Positions 1 through 8,382 of a stretch of 64,000 nt of DNA are shown here, piece by piece. This DNA is from an uncultured Campylobacter sp. Its GTDB lineage: Bacteria; Campylobacterota; Campylobacteria; Campylobacterales; Campylobacteraceae. A model generated the notes under the pieces. That model saw only the letters and a list, made by a program, of their open reading frames with translations, did not search any database and was not told the DNA's origin. Every line of letters starts with the position of its first letter. Position 1 is the stretch's first letter. Position numbers and translations under genes: made by a program. Location of the stretch: positions 23,693 through 87,692 of the forward strand of contig NZ_CALKTC010000020.1 of NCBI RefSeq assembly GCF_937996225.1, in the 5' to 3' direction.

Positions 1-43
1 GCTCGGCGCCGTAGCGGTCTAAAAGCTGTTTGGGAAGTTTCAT
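1..43 (-). CDS. Partial gene, N-terminal 14 codons only
   Basis: A minus-strand gene runs off the left edge; only its first codons (MKLPKQLLDRYGAE) are in the window. The start is supported by AGGATCAAAA directly upstream, the same type of ribosome binding site seen at other genes here. A symmetric promoter core at 174-191 could drive it. The product cannot be recognised from so few residues. Confidence 0.5.
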   Translation of the reverse strand, partial: MKLPKQLLDRYGAE

Positions 44-173
44 TTTTGATCCTGCTTATGTAAATTTCGCAAAATTTTAGCAAAAAATTCTAACTTTTCT
101 CGCGTACGCTAAGAATTTGCGCGTATCTTAGAATTTTGCGATGAAATTTTAAAATTCCGTCTTAAAATTTATG

Positions 174-191
174 GAATTTTAGTTAAAATTC
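174..191. promoter_or_regulatory. Symmetric divergent promoter core
   Basis: GAATTTTA-GT-TAAAATTC is an inverted repeat with 8-bp arms. On the plus strand it reads as a T-rich -16 box (TTTTAG, 177-182) followed by a -10 box TAAAAT (184-189). On the minus strand the same symmetry gives a second TAAAAT. It lies between the left-edge gene and the permease gene, so it may fire both ways. Inferred from sequence only. Confidence 0.45.
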
Positions 192-246
192 TTTCATCAA
201 AATTTCGCGTAAAAGCTCTGCGAAAATGTCAAATTTAGGAGAATAC

Positions 247-1254
247 TTGAAGCTTCAAATGTCCTTGATGTCGGTTGCTTGCGTCGTAATCATCCTGGCT
301 GGTCTTAAAGCCGCGCAGGCTATCGTCGTGCCATTTTTGCTAGCTATTTTCATTACGGTGCTCGTCTCACCGCTGGTGCTTTATGTCCAAAAGATCCGCG
401 TCGGGCGCGTTTTTAGCTTCCTGATCATCACTTTCGCTTTCGTGGCGATTATAGTGTTTTTTGGTGCAGTCATCTTCGATGCGATCAAGGAATTTTCAGC
501 GCGCCTGCCCGAGCTGCAAGCAAAATTTGAAGAGGTGCTAGGAGGCGTGAGTGCGAAGCTCTCTCGATTCGGCATAGAACTTAACGCCGCAAGCCTAGGC
601 ATCGATCCAAGCGAAGCCGCCGCGCAGCTATCGGCATTACTGCGTAAGACAGGCTCGATAGTTTCGACGGGATTTTTCATTTTTATAATGGTTTCATTTA
701 TGGTCTTTGAAAGCTCCGTGATCGACGAAAAAATCCGCTATTTTTCGCAAAGTAGCCGTGCTACGCATACTTTTGTGAAGAAATTTGCCTCCAGCCTCAA
801 AAAATATCTGCTAATTAAAACTATCGCTTCAGCTTGCACCGGTGCGCTCATCGGACTTGGGCTGTGGGCTCTTGGTGTTCCATATGCCGCGCTGTGGGGG
901 ATTTTAGCTTTCGTGCTAAATTTCATCCCCACCATTGGCTCGATCGTAGCGGTCTTTCCGACGCTTTTCGTGACGCTAGCTACGATGGATATAAGCTCTA
1001 GCATCTGGACTATCGCAATTTATTTGGTCGTAAACGTAGCGATCGGAAATATCATCGAGCCGCGATTTTTAGGGCAAGGGCTCGGGCTTTCAACGATCAG
1101 CGTGCTTGCAGGGCTACTGTTGTGGGGCTTTGTGCTTGGTATCGGCGGGCTATTTTTGGCTGTGCCGCTTACGATGAGCTTGCAAATCGCGCTTGCTTCA
1201 AACGACAAAACACGCTTCATTGCGACTCTATTAAGCAACAAGGTCGAGAGATAA
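247..1254 (+). CDS. AI-2E family transporter (PerM/TqsA-like permease)
   Basis: Polytopic inner-membrane protein of the PF01594 family, whose members export autoinducer-2 or act as ion antiporters; the substrate here is unknown. Counting from an upstream ATG at 226, hydrophobic segments lie at about residues 13-55, 61-84, 147-162, 197-216, 219-252, 259-276 and 290-320. The loop at 90-140 is typical of the family. Family motifs NFIPTIGSI (232-240) and GNIIEPRFLG (274-283) are present. I place the start at TTG 247 because AGGAGAA lies five bases upstream of it, whereas ATG 226 has no Shine-Dalgarno sequence. The ATG start would add seven residues. Confidence 0.85.
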   Translation: MKLQMSLMSVACVVIILAGLKAAQAIVVPFLLAIFITVLVSPLVLYVQKIRVGRVFSFLIITFAFVAIIVFFGAVIFDAIKEFSARLPELQAKFEEVLGGVSAKLSRFGIELNAASLGIDPSEAAAQLSALLRKTGSIVSTGFFIFIMVSFMVFESSVIDEKIRYFSQSSRATHTFVKKFASSLKKYLLIKTIASACTGALIGLGLWALGVPYAALWGILAFVLNFIPTIGSIVAVFPTLFVTLATMDISSSIWTIAIYLVVNVAIGNIIEPRFLGQGLGLSTISVLAGLLLWGFVLGIGGLFLAVPLTMSLQIALASNDKTRFIATLLSNKVER

Positions 1255-1323
1255 AGCGAAATTCCGCGGAATTTAAAATTCTATAAATTTTAGCTTGAGC
1301 GCGCTCAAGAGTATTTTTGTCTC

Positions 1324-1336
1324 TTTTAGATAAAAT
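1324..1336 (+). promoter_or_regulatory. Promoter for the ygbA-like gene
   Basis: TTTTAG (1324-1329), one base, then TAAAAT (1331-1336), 18 bases before the start codon. This matches the Campylobacter pattern of a T-rich -16 box plus -10 box. The same TTTTAGnTAAAAT core recurs at 177, 4742 and 15800. Confidence 0.5.
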
Positions 1337-1354
1337 CCGCCCAAAGGATCAAAT

Positions 1355-1714
1355 ATGACTAGCGAAAAATTTATTTACGAAGTAAATACGGTGACGAAAT
1401 TTATCCAAATTTACTGCGATGGCAAGCATGCGGATACGCCTAAAAAAGATGGCGCCGTGCTTCATGACTACAAAGACGATAAGGGGCTTGTGCAGACCCA
1501 CTTTCATCTGTGCGCGGACTGCGAACGGATGCTACGTTACGCCTACGCGCGCCTGCGCGCCTGCCCGCATACCGAAAAGCCACGCTGTCACCACTGCCCG
1601 CATCCATGCTACGAGCGTGAAATGTGGGTAAATATGGCTAAGATGATGAAATATAGTGGTATGAAATTAGGACTTACAAAGATCAAAAAGCTTTTTTCGT
1701 TTAAAAAAAGCTAA
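1355..1714 (+). CDS. YgbA-like nitrous oxide-stimulated promoter family protein
   Basis: A 119-residue cysteine-rich protein resembling the PF11756 (E. coli YgbA) family, which is linked to nitrosative stress but not biochemically defined. Cysteines sit at 21, 53, 56, 70, 78, 81 and 85, including CADC (53-56) and CHHC (78-81), spaced as for metal or FeS binding. The C-terminal half contains the family-typical MMKYSGMK segment and a basic tail. AAAGGATCAAAT precedes the ATG. It appears monocistronic, with its own promoter and about 250 bp of non-coding DNA downstream. Confidence 0.8.
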   Translation: MTSEKFIYEVNTVTKFIQIYCDGKHADTPKKDGAVLHDYKDDKGLVQTHFHLCADCERMLRYAYARLRACPHTEKPRCHHCPHPCYEREMWVNMAKMMKYSGMKLGLTKIKKLFSFKKS

Positions 1715-1930
1715 TTTGTGCGGGCAATTTAGCTAGAGTTTGCGGGTAAAATTTATCTTTGCAAGCTCGCTTCATCTTTATGCAAAAAAGTATAAAAAAG
1801 CGGCGTGAGAATAAGCACAAAAAGATATAAAAATCAATCAAAATACTAAATCTTAGCGCGTAAAATTCTATCTCGCAAACACAAATCCTCCGCAATCCTT
1901 GATAATAAATAATTAAATTTGAGTTTATAG

Positions 1931-1944
1931 TTTTAAGTTAGAAT
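1931..1944 (+). promoter_or_regulatory. Candidate promoter for the three-repeat protein
   Basis: TTTTAAG (1931-1937) followed by TAGAAT (1939-1944), 23 bases before the chosen ATG. It resembles the -16/-10 arrangement of other promoters here, with one mismatch in the -10 hexamer. Confidence 0.35.
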
Positions 1945-1967
1945 TGTGCCCAATCAAAGGAGAAAAT

Positions 1968-2744
1968 ATGAAGGTCATTACCATCGCGGTCGTTAACGGC
2001 AGGGTCGTAAACGAAAAGGAATTAATCGCGTCTATCGCCGATTATGACGATTTTACCGCGGTTGCCGAACAACTCCGTAAAGGGCTGAAATCGAGGTATT
2101 TTACATCTAGAGAGCATGCGAGGATATACAAAAAAATCAGCGTCGAGACGGGCTTTAGGCGCGTGCGATTCGACTACAAACCGTATAAAGATAAAATTTC
2201 AAACCTTATCACCGAGGGCTACACCGTCAAGGCGATCTTAAAAAAGATCGGCGAGGAGGACGAAGCGTTTAAAAGCGCCGTCACCGCCGCAGGGCTTACG
2301 CACTTTATCTCCGTGACATTCAAAGATGAAAAAACAAGACTTCGCGCAACCGCCAAAAAAAGCGAGGATTTCTTATATGCGTATCGATTTGAGATCAAGA
2401 AAATGCACTTCCAAGGCGTTAGCAATAAAGAAATTTTAAAGTATATGAAATCTCAATACGAAAAGGATTTTGCAAAAATAAGCGAGCGCGATCTTGCCGC
2501 TTTTATCGAGACAAACGCGGTGCTTGACACCGACCGCAAACTCTCGCTGTATAAAAAGCCGAGCCTTTATGATCCGCATTTTAGCGAGATTATGAAGCTT
2601 TACGCAAGCGGTATGCGCGTCTACGATATCTGGAAGACGCTTAAAGCCAAATACCCCGAGCTAGCCAAGCTTCAGGCGCCGAGCCTTTATCAGTTCATCG
2701 CAAACAACGCCCTTGGCAAAGCCAAATATATGCAAAAAGACTGA
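1968..2744 (+). CDS. Unknown protein with three degenerate ~45-residue helical repeats
   Basis: I do not recognise this 258-residue protein. ATG 1968 is the likely start because AAAGGAGAAAAT precedes it; an upstream in-frame ATG at 1944 has no ribosome binding site. A short mixed N-terminal part (about 1-60) is followed by three related units at roughly 70-115, 139-183 and 202-247. Each has the pattern I-x-x-L/M-x-x-x-G-x-(T/S/R)-(V/N)-x-x-I-(L/W)-K, then a charged stretch and a closing F-I-x-x-N/T. The predicted all-helical units could be small DNA-binding or protein-binding modules. The protein is basic, lacks a signal peptide or membrane segment, and is probably cytoplasmic. Codon use looks native. 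Confidence 0.8.
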   Translation: MKVITIAVVNGRVVNEKELIASIADYDDFTAVAEQLRKGLKSRYFTSREHARIYKKISVETGFRRVRFDYKPYKDKISNLITEGYTVKAILKKIGEEDEAFKSAVTAAGLTHFISVTFKDEKTRLRATAKKSEDFLYAYRFEIKKMHFQGVSNKEILKYMKSQYEKDFAKISERDLAAFIETNAVLDTDRKLSLYKKPSLYDPHFSEIMKLYASGMRVYDIWKTLKAKYPELAKLQAPSLYQFIANNALGKAKYMQKD

Positions 2745-2826
2745 TATGCCCGCGCTCTTTTCAAATTTTACTTTCAAATTTAAAATTTCGCCGCGATAAA
2801 GATTGATGGAAGCCGGTGAAATTTCG

Positions 2827-3372
2827 ATGAAAACCTGCGTCATTCTCTGCGGCGGCAAAAGCTCGCGTTTCGGCAGCGACAAAACGCTATTTCCATTTCG
2901 CGGGCATCCCAGCATGACGCACTTTCTTTTTTCGCGCTTAAGCCGCGAGTTTGAGCGGGTTTTCGCCTGCGCCAAAAGCTCTAAATTTAATCCTCCGCTT
3001 CCTATGATCTACGACGAATTTGAGGAATTTTCGCCGATGGGCGCGCTGTATTCGGCGCTAAAGTCCTTTAGCGGCGAGCGTATTTTTATCATCCCCGCCG
3101 ATATGCCATTCGTCGAAATTTCCACCATCCGCGCGCTTAGCGAGCAGGAGGGGCAAATTTGCGTAGCGGGCGATGACCTGCACAGACACAGCCTGTGCGG
3201 ATTTTTTGACGTAGATCTCGCTCCGCGCGCGCTTGAGCTCTACCGCGCAGGAGAGCATAAGATCGGCGCGCTCATCGGATCTGCAAATTCCAAAGTGCTA
3301 AATTTCAAAAACAAAGAGCAGTTTTTAAATATAAATTATCAAAACGATTTAAAGGGCGCAGATGAAATTTAA
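2827..3372 (+). CDS. mobA: Molybdenum cofactor guanylyltransferase
   Basis: MobA transfers GMP from GTP to molybdopterin to make the guanine dinucleotide cofactor used by periplasmic reductases. The 181-residue protein starts with the nucleotide-binding motif LCGGKSSRFGSDK (7-19) and has the PADMPF motif (about 90-95). ATG 2827 is chosen because the family motif normally starts within ten residues of the N terminus and GGTGA lies upstream; TTG 2803 and ATG 2806 are in-frame alternatives. The end overlaps the next gene by 11 bases, suggesting translational coupling. Confidence 0.88.
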   Translation: MKTCVILCGGKSSRFGSDKTLFPFRGHPSMTHFLFSRLSREFERVFACAKSSKFNPPLPMIYDEFEEFSPMGALYSALKSFSGERIFIIPADMPFVEISTIRALSEQEGQICVAGDDLHRHSLCGFFDVDLAPRALELYRAGEHKIGALIGSANSKVLNFKNKEQFLNINYQNDLKGADEI

Positions 3373-4540
3373 AGCTTTAGCGCTCGCGCTTTGCGCCATG
3401 AGTCTAGCCGCGCAAGATCTATCCGAGCTATACGCAAAGGCCGGCGAATACGAGGCCAGGGGCGATTACAAAAACGCGATGATCTATTACAAAAAGATCG
3501 CCGCGGCAAGTCTAGCGGATAAAGGCGATAAACCGCGCCGAAAAGTCGCAGAAAATTCTACCTCGTCCGAAAAAAACCGCGCTTCACACGATGATACCGC
3601 CGTTTTAAGCTCTACGGTGCCGCAAAATTCTTTAGCACAAAATTCCGCCATGGCAAGATCCAGCGCGCTAAATTCCGCTGCATCAAATTTCGCAGACGCA
3701 GGCTCGGTTGCGTCGGGCTCCGCGTCAAATTTAGCATCATCTAATTCCGCCTCGCTATCTCAGAATTCCACGACATCGAGTTCTGCGATGCAGGACGAAC
3801 GGAATTTTCTAGCGCAAAATTCCGCGCCGCAAGGTGAGCAAAATGGCCGAAATTTTGGATTTTTAGGGCTTAAATACTACGAGCCGATCTATATGCTTTT
3901 CACCCACGATTTTAGTAAAAAGCCCGATCGTAAGGCGGATGAGTTGCATTTTGAGTTTAGCTTCGAGCGCCCGATCACCTACGACGCGCTGGGGCTTGGA
4001 GAGAAAATTTCATTTGCTTATGCGCAAAATTCCTGGTGGCAGATCACGCAGGATAGCGCGCCTTTTCGCGAAAGCAACTACCGCCCCGAGCTCTACGTTA
4101 GCGCGCCAGTGCCGTTTGCGGACGAGCTAAAGATCGGCGCCATGCACGAATCAAACGGCAAGGGCGGCGAGGAATCGCGCTCGTGGAATAGACTCTACGC
4201 GCAAAGCACCTGGAGCGCGGACGGGTTTTCGATCACCCCCAGAGCGTGGTATGCGTTTTGGCTGGACCGCACGAACGAGGACATCGCGGATTATCTGGGT
4301 TACGGCGATCTGCGCGCGTCATACACCTTCGGAAAGCAGCGACTTAGCGCTCTGTGGCGAAATAACCTGCATTTTGACGGCAGTAACCGCGGCGCGATCG
4401 AGTTAAACTACAGCTTCCCGATCTTTAACAGCGGATTTTACGGCTATCTGCGTTACTTCAACGGCTACGGCGAGAGCCTCGCGGACTACAAACGCAGCGT
4501 CAATAAGATCGGCATCGGACTTTCTTTCGTAGAATTTTAA
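3362..4540 (+). CDS. pldA: Outer-membrane phospholipase A with a Gln-Asn-Ser-rich insert
   Basis: OMPLA hydrolyses phospholipids in the outer membrane. A signal peptide (about 1-17) precedes a short TPR-like helix (20-45), then a low-complexity linker (about 60-165) rich in Q-N-S and A-S-N. The 12-strand barrel domain runs from about 167 to 392. The catalytic motif MHESNGKGG carries H262 and S264, and N276 in SRSWNR matches the third catalytic residue of E. coli PldA (H142, S144, N156). The protein ends in phenylalanine (VEF), as outer-membrane barrels do. The linker is not part of the standard family and its DNA is an RAATTY-rich island. The gene overlaps mobA by 11 bases. Confidence 0.88.
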   Translation: MKFKALALALCAMSLAAQDLSELYAKAGEYEARGDYKNAMIYYKKIAAASLADKGDKPRRKVAENSTSSEKNRASHDDTAVLSSTVPQNSLAQNSAMARSSALNSAASNFADAGSVASGSASNLASSNSASLSQNSTTSSSAMQDERNFLAQNSAPQGEQNGRNFGFLGLKYYEPIYMLFTHDFSKKPDRKADELHFEFSFERPITYDALGLGEKISFAYAQNSWWQITQDSAPFRESNYRPELYVSAPVPFADELKIGAMHESNGKGGEESRSWNRLYAQSTWSADGFSITPRAWYAFWLDRTNEDIADYLGYGDLRASYTFGKQRLSALWRNNLHFDGSNRGAIELNYSFPIFNSGFYGYLRYFNGYGESLADYKRSVNKIGIGLSFVEF

Positions 4541-4741
4541 AAGGCGAGCTTGGATCAAAAAGCCTGAAATTCTGCGGCGAAATTTTATCCACATAAAATA
4601 TAAAATTCGCAGCTTTTTGCTCTACGCCGCTAAACTTTAAAAAGCAAAATTTAGCGGAACAAATCGCCTTAAATTTTGCGGACGGAATTTCGCCTATCGT
4701 ACCAAATCCCCGCAGGTAGAATTTCTTAGAAATTAATATTC

Positions 4742-4754
4742 TTTTAGCTAAAAT
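4742..4754 (+). promoter_or_regulatory. Promoter for ilvE
   Basis: TTTTAG (4742-4747), one base, TAAAAT (4749-4754), 31 bases before the ATG. The core TTTTAGCTAAAA is palindromic, so antisense transcription towards pldA is possible. Confidence 0.5.
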
Positions 4755-4785
4755 TACGGATTAAATTTCATCAAAGGATCAAGAA

Positions 4786-5712
4786 ATGGCACAAATTCAA
4801 GAGGCCGAGCTCATCTGGAAAGACGGCAAGCTAATCCCATGGGCGGAGGCCACTACTCACGTTTTGACGCACTCTTTGCACTACGGAAACGCCGTATTTG
4901 AGGGCGTACGCGCTTATAAAACCGATAAAGGCTACGCGATTTTTCGCTTGGATGAGCACACTCGCAGGCTTGAAATTTCGGCAAAACTCTGCCTAATCAA
5001 GCTTCCGTTTAGCTTCGAGCAGCTCCGTAAGGCTCAGATCGACGTCGTCGCGAAAAACCGCTTCGATCAGACCGTCTATATCCGCCCGCTAGCATACTTC
5101 GGCTACGGCTCGATGGGTGTTTCATCTACGAACTGCCCGGTAAACGTCATCGTCGCAGCATGGCAATGGGGCGCGTATATGGGCGAAGAGGCGCTACGCA
5201 AAGGGATCAAAGCTAAAATTTCATCGTGGATGAAGCCGGCGCAATTTTCGATGATGGCAAAAGCCAAGGCGAGTGCGAATTATTTTAACTCGCAGATGGC
5301 AAATTTTGAGGCGGTCGATGCGGGATACGATGAGGCGATACTGCTCGATCCGCAAGGCTTCGTCGCAGAGGGGCCGGGCGAGTGCTTATTCATCGTAAAA
5401 GAGGGCGTCATCATCACTCCGCCGAACGACACCAGCCTAGAGAGTATCACTCAAAACTCGGTCATCGAAATCGCGCGCAGTCTAGGCTACGAAGTCCGCA
5501 GAGAGCGCATCGCTCGCGATCAGCTCTATGCCGCGGACGAGGCGTTTTTTACCGGCACCGCCGCGGAGGTCACGCCGATTAGCAATATCGACGGCAGGAT
5601 CATCGGCAAGGGCGAGATGGGAGAGATCACGAGCCGCTTGCAAAAGGCGTATTTCGCGGTAGTCACGGGCAAAGACCCTAAATTTGAGCACTGGCTCACA
5701 TACGTTAAATAA
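4786..5712 (+). CDS. ilvE: Branched-chain amino-acid aminotransferase
   Basis: Catalyses the last transamination in leucine, isoleucine and valine synthesis, using PLP and glutamate. The 308-residue length matches class IV aminotransferases. Motifs include EGVRAY (39-44), the PLP lysine in AKASANY (K161 by comparison with E. coli IlvE), and the phosphate-binding region around GFVAEGPGE. AAAGGATCAAGAA precedes the ATG. The next gene follows after eight bases, so the two are probably cotranscribed. Confidence 0.93.
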   Translation: MAQIQEAELIWKDGKLIPWAEATTHVLTHSLHYGNAVFEGVRAYKTDKGYAIFRLDEHTRRLEISAKLCLIKLPFSFEQLRKAQIDVVAKNRFDQTVYIRPLAYFGYGSMGVSSTNCPVNVIVAAWQWGAYMGEEALRKGIKAKISSWMKPAQFSMMAKAKASANYFNSQMANFEAVDAGYDEAILLDPQGFVAEGPGECLFIVKEGVIITPPNDTSLESITQNSVIEIARSLGYEVRRERIARDQLYAADEAFFTGTAAEVTPISNIDGRIIGKGEMGEITSRLQKAYFAVVTGKDPKFEHWLTYVK

Positions 5713-5720
5713 GGACACAC

Positions 5721-6800
5721 ATGCCGGCGGATTTGAATGATTATTTTAATAAGAAAAACAGCGACAAAAAAGGCGGGAATTTAAATTTTAAAATTCCTAA
5801 TTTCGGGGGGATGGGCAAGTTTAGCGGCGTGATTTACGCGATAATCGCGATAATAGCGCTGCTCGTGATCTCAAAACCCTTCGTCACGATCCAATCCGGC
5901 GAGGTGGGGATCAAGTCAAATTTAGGCAAATACGATCCGACGCCTCTTGGCGCGGGACTTCACTTTTTCGTGCCGTTCATACAGGACGTATTCGTCGTAG
6001 ATACTCGTACGCGTATCATCAACTACACTAGCAGCGAAGATATGAGCGCGGGTATCGCTACTAAAAGCGGCACCGCAGGCGGTATCATTAGTAAAAACTC
6101 GCTTTCGGTGCTAGACTCGCGAAATTTGCCCGTCAGCATCGACATCACCGTGCAATACAGGCTCAATGAAGCCACGGCGCCCAACACGATCGCCGAGTGG
6201 GGCTTTTTGTGGGAGGATAAGATCATCGATCCGCGCGTAAAGGACGTCGTGCGTAGCGTCATCGGCAACTATGCCGCCGAGGAGCTACCTACCAAACGCG
6301 ACGAGATCGCTAGAGCGATCGACGACGGCATCCGCAAAAATATCGAAGCACTGCCGAATTCACCCGTAGATCTGCTAGCCGTGCAGCTTCGCGAGATCAT
6401 CCTGCCGGCGAAAGTAAAGGAGCAGATCGAGAGCGTACAGATCGCCAAGCAAGAGGCTGAGCGCACCAAATACGAGGTCGAGCGCGCAAATCAAGAGGCG
6501 CTTAAAAAGGCTGCTCTTGCCAAAGGTAACGCAGACGCCGTCAAAATCGAGGCTCAAGGCCGCGCCGATGCCGCTAAGATCGAGGCTGACGCGCAAGCCT
6601 ACGCCAACAAAGAGGTCGCAAAGAGCTTGGATGCAAATCTTTTAAGCCTCAAGCAGATCGAGACGCAGGCTAAATTTAATGAGGCGTTGCGCGAAAACAG
6701 CGACGCAAAAATTTTCCTAACGCCGGGCGGCGCGGTGCCTAATATCTGGGTCGATACGAAAGATAAGGCGAAGCAAAGCGCCATCGAGCGGGAAAATTAA
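5721..6800 (+). CDS. SPFH/band 7 (prohibitin-like, HflC/HflK-type) membrane protein
   Basis: A 359-residue protein with a polar N terminus, one membrane segment at about 34-51, a band 7/SPFH domain at about 52-235 and an Ala/Glu/Lys-rich coiled coil at about 235-300. Such proteins form oligomeric microdomain scaffolds and, as HflKC, modulate the FtsH protease. It stands alone here, whereas HflK and HflC usually come as a pair. It follows ilvE by eight bases, an arrangement also found in C. jejuni. No lipidation or signal peptidase motif is seen. Confidence 0.85.
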   Translation: MPADLNDYFNKKNSDKKGGNLNFKIPNFGGMGKFSGVIYAIIAIIALLVISKPFVTIQSGEVGIKSNLGKYDPTPLGAGLHFFVPFIQDVFVVDTRTRIINYTSSEDMSAGIATKSGTAGGIISKNSLSVLDSRNLPVSIDITVQYRLNEATAPNTIAEWGFLWEDKIIDPRVKDVVRSVIGNYAAEELPTKRDEIARAIDDGIRKNIEALPNSPVDLLAVQLREIILPAKVKEQIESVQIAKQEAERTKYEVERANQEALKKAALAKGNADAVKIEAQGRADAAKIEADAQAYANKEVAKSLDANLLSLKQIETQAKFNEALRENSDAKIFLTPGGAVPNIWVDTKDKAKQSAIEREN

Positions 6801-6865
6801 AATTTCAGGCGGCTATGCGCCCCGACTTCGCGAGATAAATTTGATAGCAAGTTGCTTTGGGCGCA

Positions 6866-6899
6866 TAAGCTTAACTCGCGATTTTGTGAGTTAAGCTTA
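6866..6899. repeat. 14-bp stem-loop in the SPFH-hisIE gap
   Basis: TAAGCTTAACTCGC, a six-base loop (gatttt), then GTGAGTTAAGCTTA: 14 paired positions with one G-U. It lies 65 bases after the SPFH stop codon and has no U-run on either side, so it is not a textbook intrinsic terminator. The rest of the 297-bp gap holds only GCTCGT-rich short inverted repeats and RAATTY words. Confidence 0.6.
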
Positions 6900-7097
6900 G
6901 CGGCGAGTGAAAGCTCGTGACGAGCAGAACTCGCGCTCGTCGCAGCCTAAGCCTAGCGGTCGCTTAAAATTTAGCCGCCAGGTTTACTCTTTAAATTTAC
7001 TAGCTAGGCGCGCCGCTTCGTAAATTTCAATAACTCAAATTCCGCGTACGGCGGCTAAATTTAAAGCGTGCGCGACTTTGCAAACTAAGGATCAAAG

Positions 7098-8150
7098 ATG
7101 AAGGTAGATTGGCAAAAACTGGGCGGACTACTCCCCGCGATCGTGCAAGATACAAGTGACGGCGCGGTTTTGATGCTCGCGTATATGAACGAAGAGGCGT
7201 TAAGCCTGACGCTGAACACCGGCTACGCGCACTACTTCTCGCGCAGCAAGGGGCGCATCTGGAAAAAGGGCGAGAGCAGCGGTCACGTTCAGCTCGTGCG
7301 AGAGGCGTTTTTAGACTGCGACAACGACACATTGCTACTTAAGGTAGAGCAATGCGGCGGATCCGCCTGCCACACGGGCGCGCGAAGCTGTTTTTTCAAA
7401 GAGATTTCGCTGCAAAAATGCGGCGAAAATGTGGGGAGCTTGATCGCTTGCGGCGCGATAAATTTTGCAGAGCACGGCTCTGCAACCTCTCTCGTGCAGA
7501 AAAATTCCGCGAATTCTCGCACAGAGCAGAATTCCGCTTCCTGCGACGGCTCGGCGGATTACGCGCCCCAAAATTCTATTGCCCGTGACGGCTCGCAAAA
7601 TTTTATGCCTCAAAATTCCACTGCCTCTTGCAATCGGCAAAGCTCTGCGACACAAAATTTTACGGCAGCAAATTTCATCGCGACGAATTCCTCCGCAGAG
7701 CGCAGTACTCAAAATTTAGACGCCGTCTCGCAAAATTCTACGCTCGAAAACTCTACGGAAAAAAGCCCGTACGGAATTTTAGACGAAATTTATCATGTTT
7801 GCTTGGATCGCAAGCTAAACGGCGAGCCCGCGCTATCCTACGTCGCCTCGCTCTACGCGAAGGGCGAAAACGCCTATCTCAAAAAGATCGCCGAAGAAGC
7901 GTGCGAGTTCGCGCTGGCGTGCAAGGATCTCTCGCGTAGCAAGCTTTACGCAGACGTAGCGCGCGAAAGCTTCGGCGAACACAGAGCGGGCGAGCCGCGA
8001 TACGACGTGGTTTACGAGGGAGCGGATCTTTTATTTCACCTTCTGCTCGCACTTGCAGCGCACAATATCCATCCGGACGCCCTGCTTGACGAGCTAGCGC
8101 GCAGGCAAGGAAAAAGCGGCATCGAAGAAAAGCGCAGCCGAGAAAAATGA
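7098..8150 (+). CDS. hisIE: Histidine biosynthesis bifunctional protein with a long Q-N-S linker
   Basis: A fusion of phosphoribosyl-AMP cyclohydrolase (HisI, about 1-110) and phosphoribosyl-ATP pyrophosphatase (HisE, about 226-340), steps 2 and 3 of histidine synthesis. HisI shows WKKGESSGHVQ, CDNDTLLLKVEQ and CGGSACHTG, including the metal-binding cysteines. HisE shows EEACEF and YEGADLLFHLL, with about 20 extra residues (roughly 278-303) before the second motif. Between the domains is a low-complexity linker (about 128-225) built from Q-N-S/T/F units. Normal HisIE proteins are near 200-240 residues and lack it. The frame stays open throughout, so the gene is probably functional. AAGGATCAAAG precedes the ATG. 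Confidence 0.9.
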   Translation: MKVDWQKLGGLLPAIVQDTSDGAVLMLAYMNEEALSLTLNTGYAHYFSRSKGRIWKKGESSGHVQLVREAFLDCDNDTLLLKVEQCGGSACHTGARSCFFKEISLQKCGENVGSLIACGAINFAEHGSATSLVQKNSANSRTEQNSASCDGSADYAPQNSIARDGSQNFMPQNSTASCNRQSSATQNFTAANFIATNSSAERSTQNLDAVSQNSTLENSTEKSPYGILDEIYHVCLDRKLNGEPALSYVASLYAKGENAYLKKIAEEACEFALACKDLSRSKLYADVARESFGEHRAGEPRYDVVYEGADLLFHLLLALAAHNIHPDALLDELARRQGKSGIEEKRSREK

Positions 8151-8382
8151 CGCGTAAAATTTAATCGTGAAGGCGCCGCTCGCCCGCTTTGCGCGGCGAG
8201 CAAAATTTAAAAAGTGTTGCCGAAATTCTGTGCCGAATTTCAACGACGAAAGTATATTTCAACCGCGCTATTATCGCAAAATTTAATTTTGTTGCGCGTG
8301 CAAATCCGCGCGTAAATTTCAGCGCCTTGCGCAAATCGTAAAATTTCACTAAAATTTTAAAATCAAATTTAAAGGATAGATG

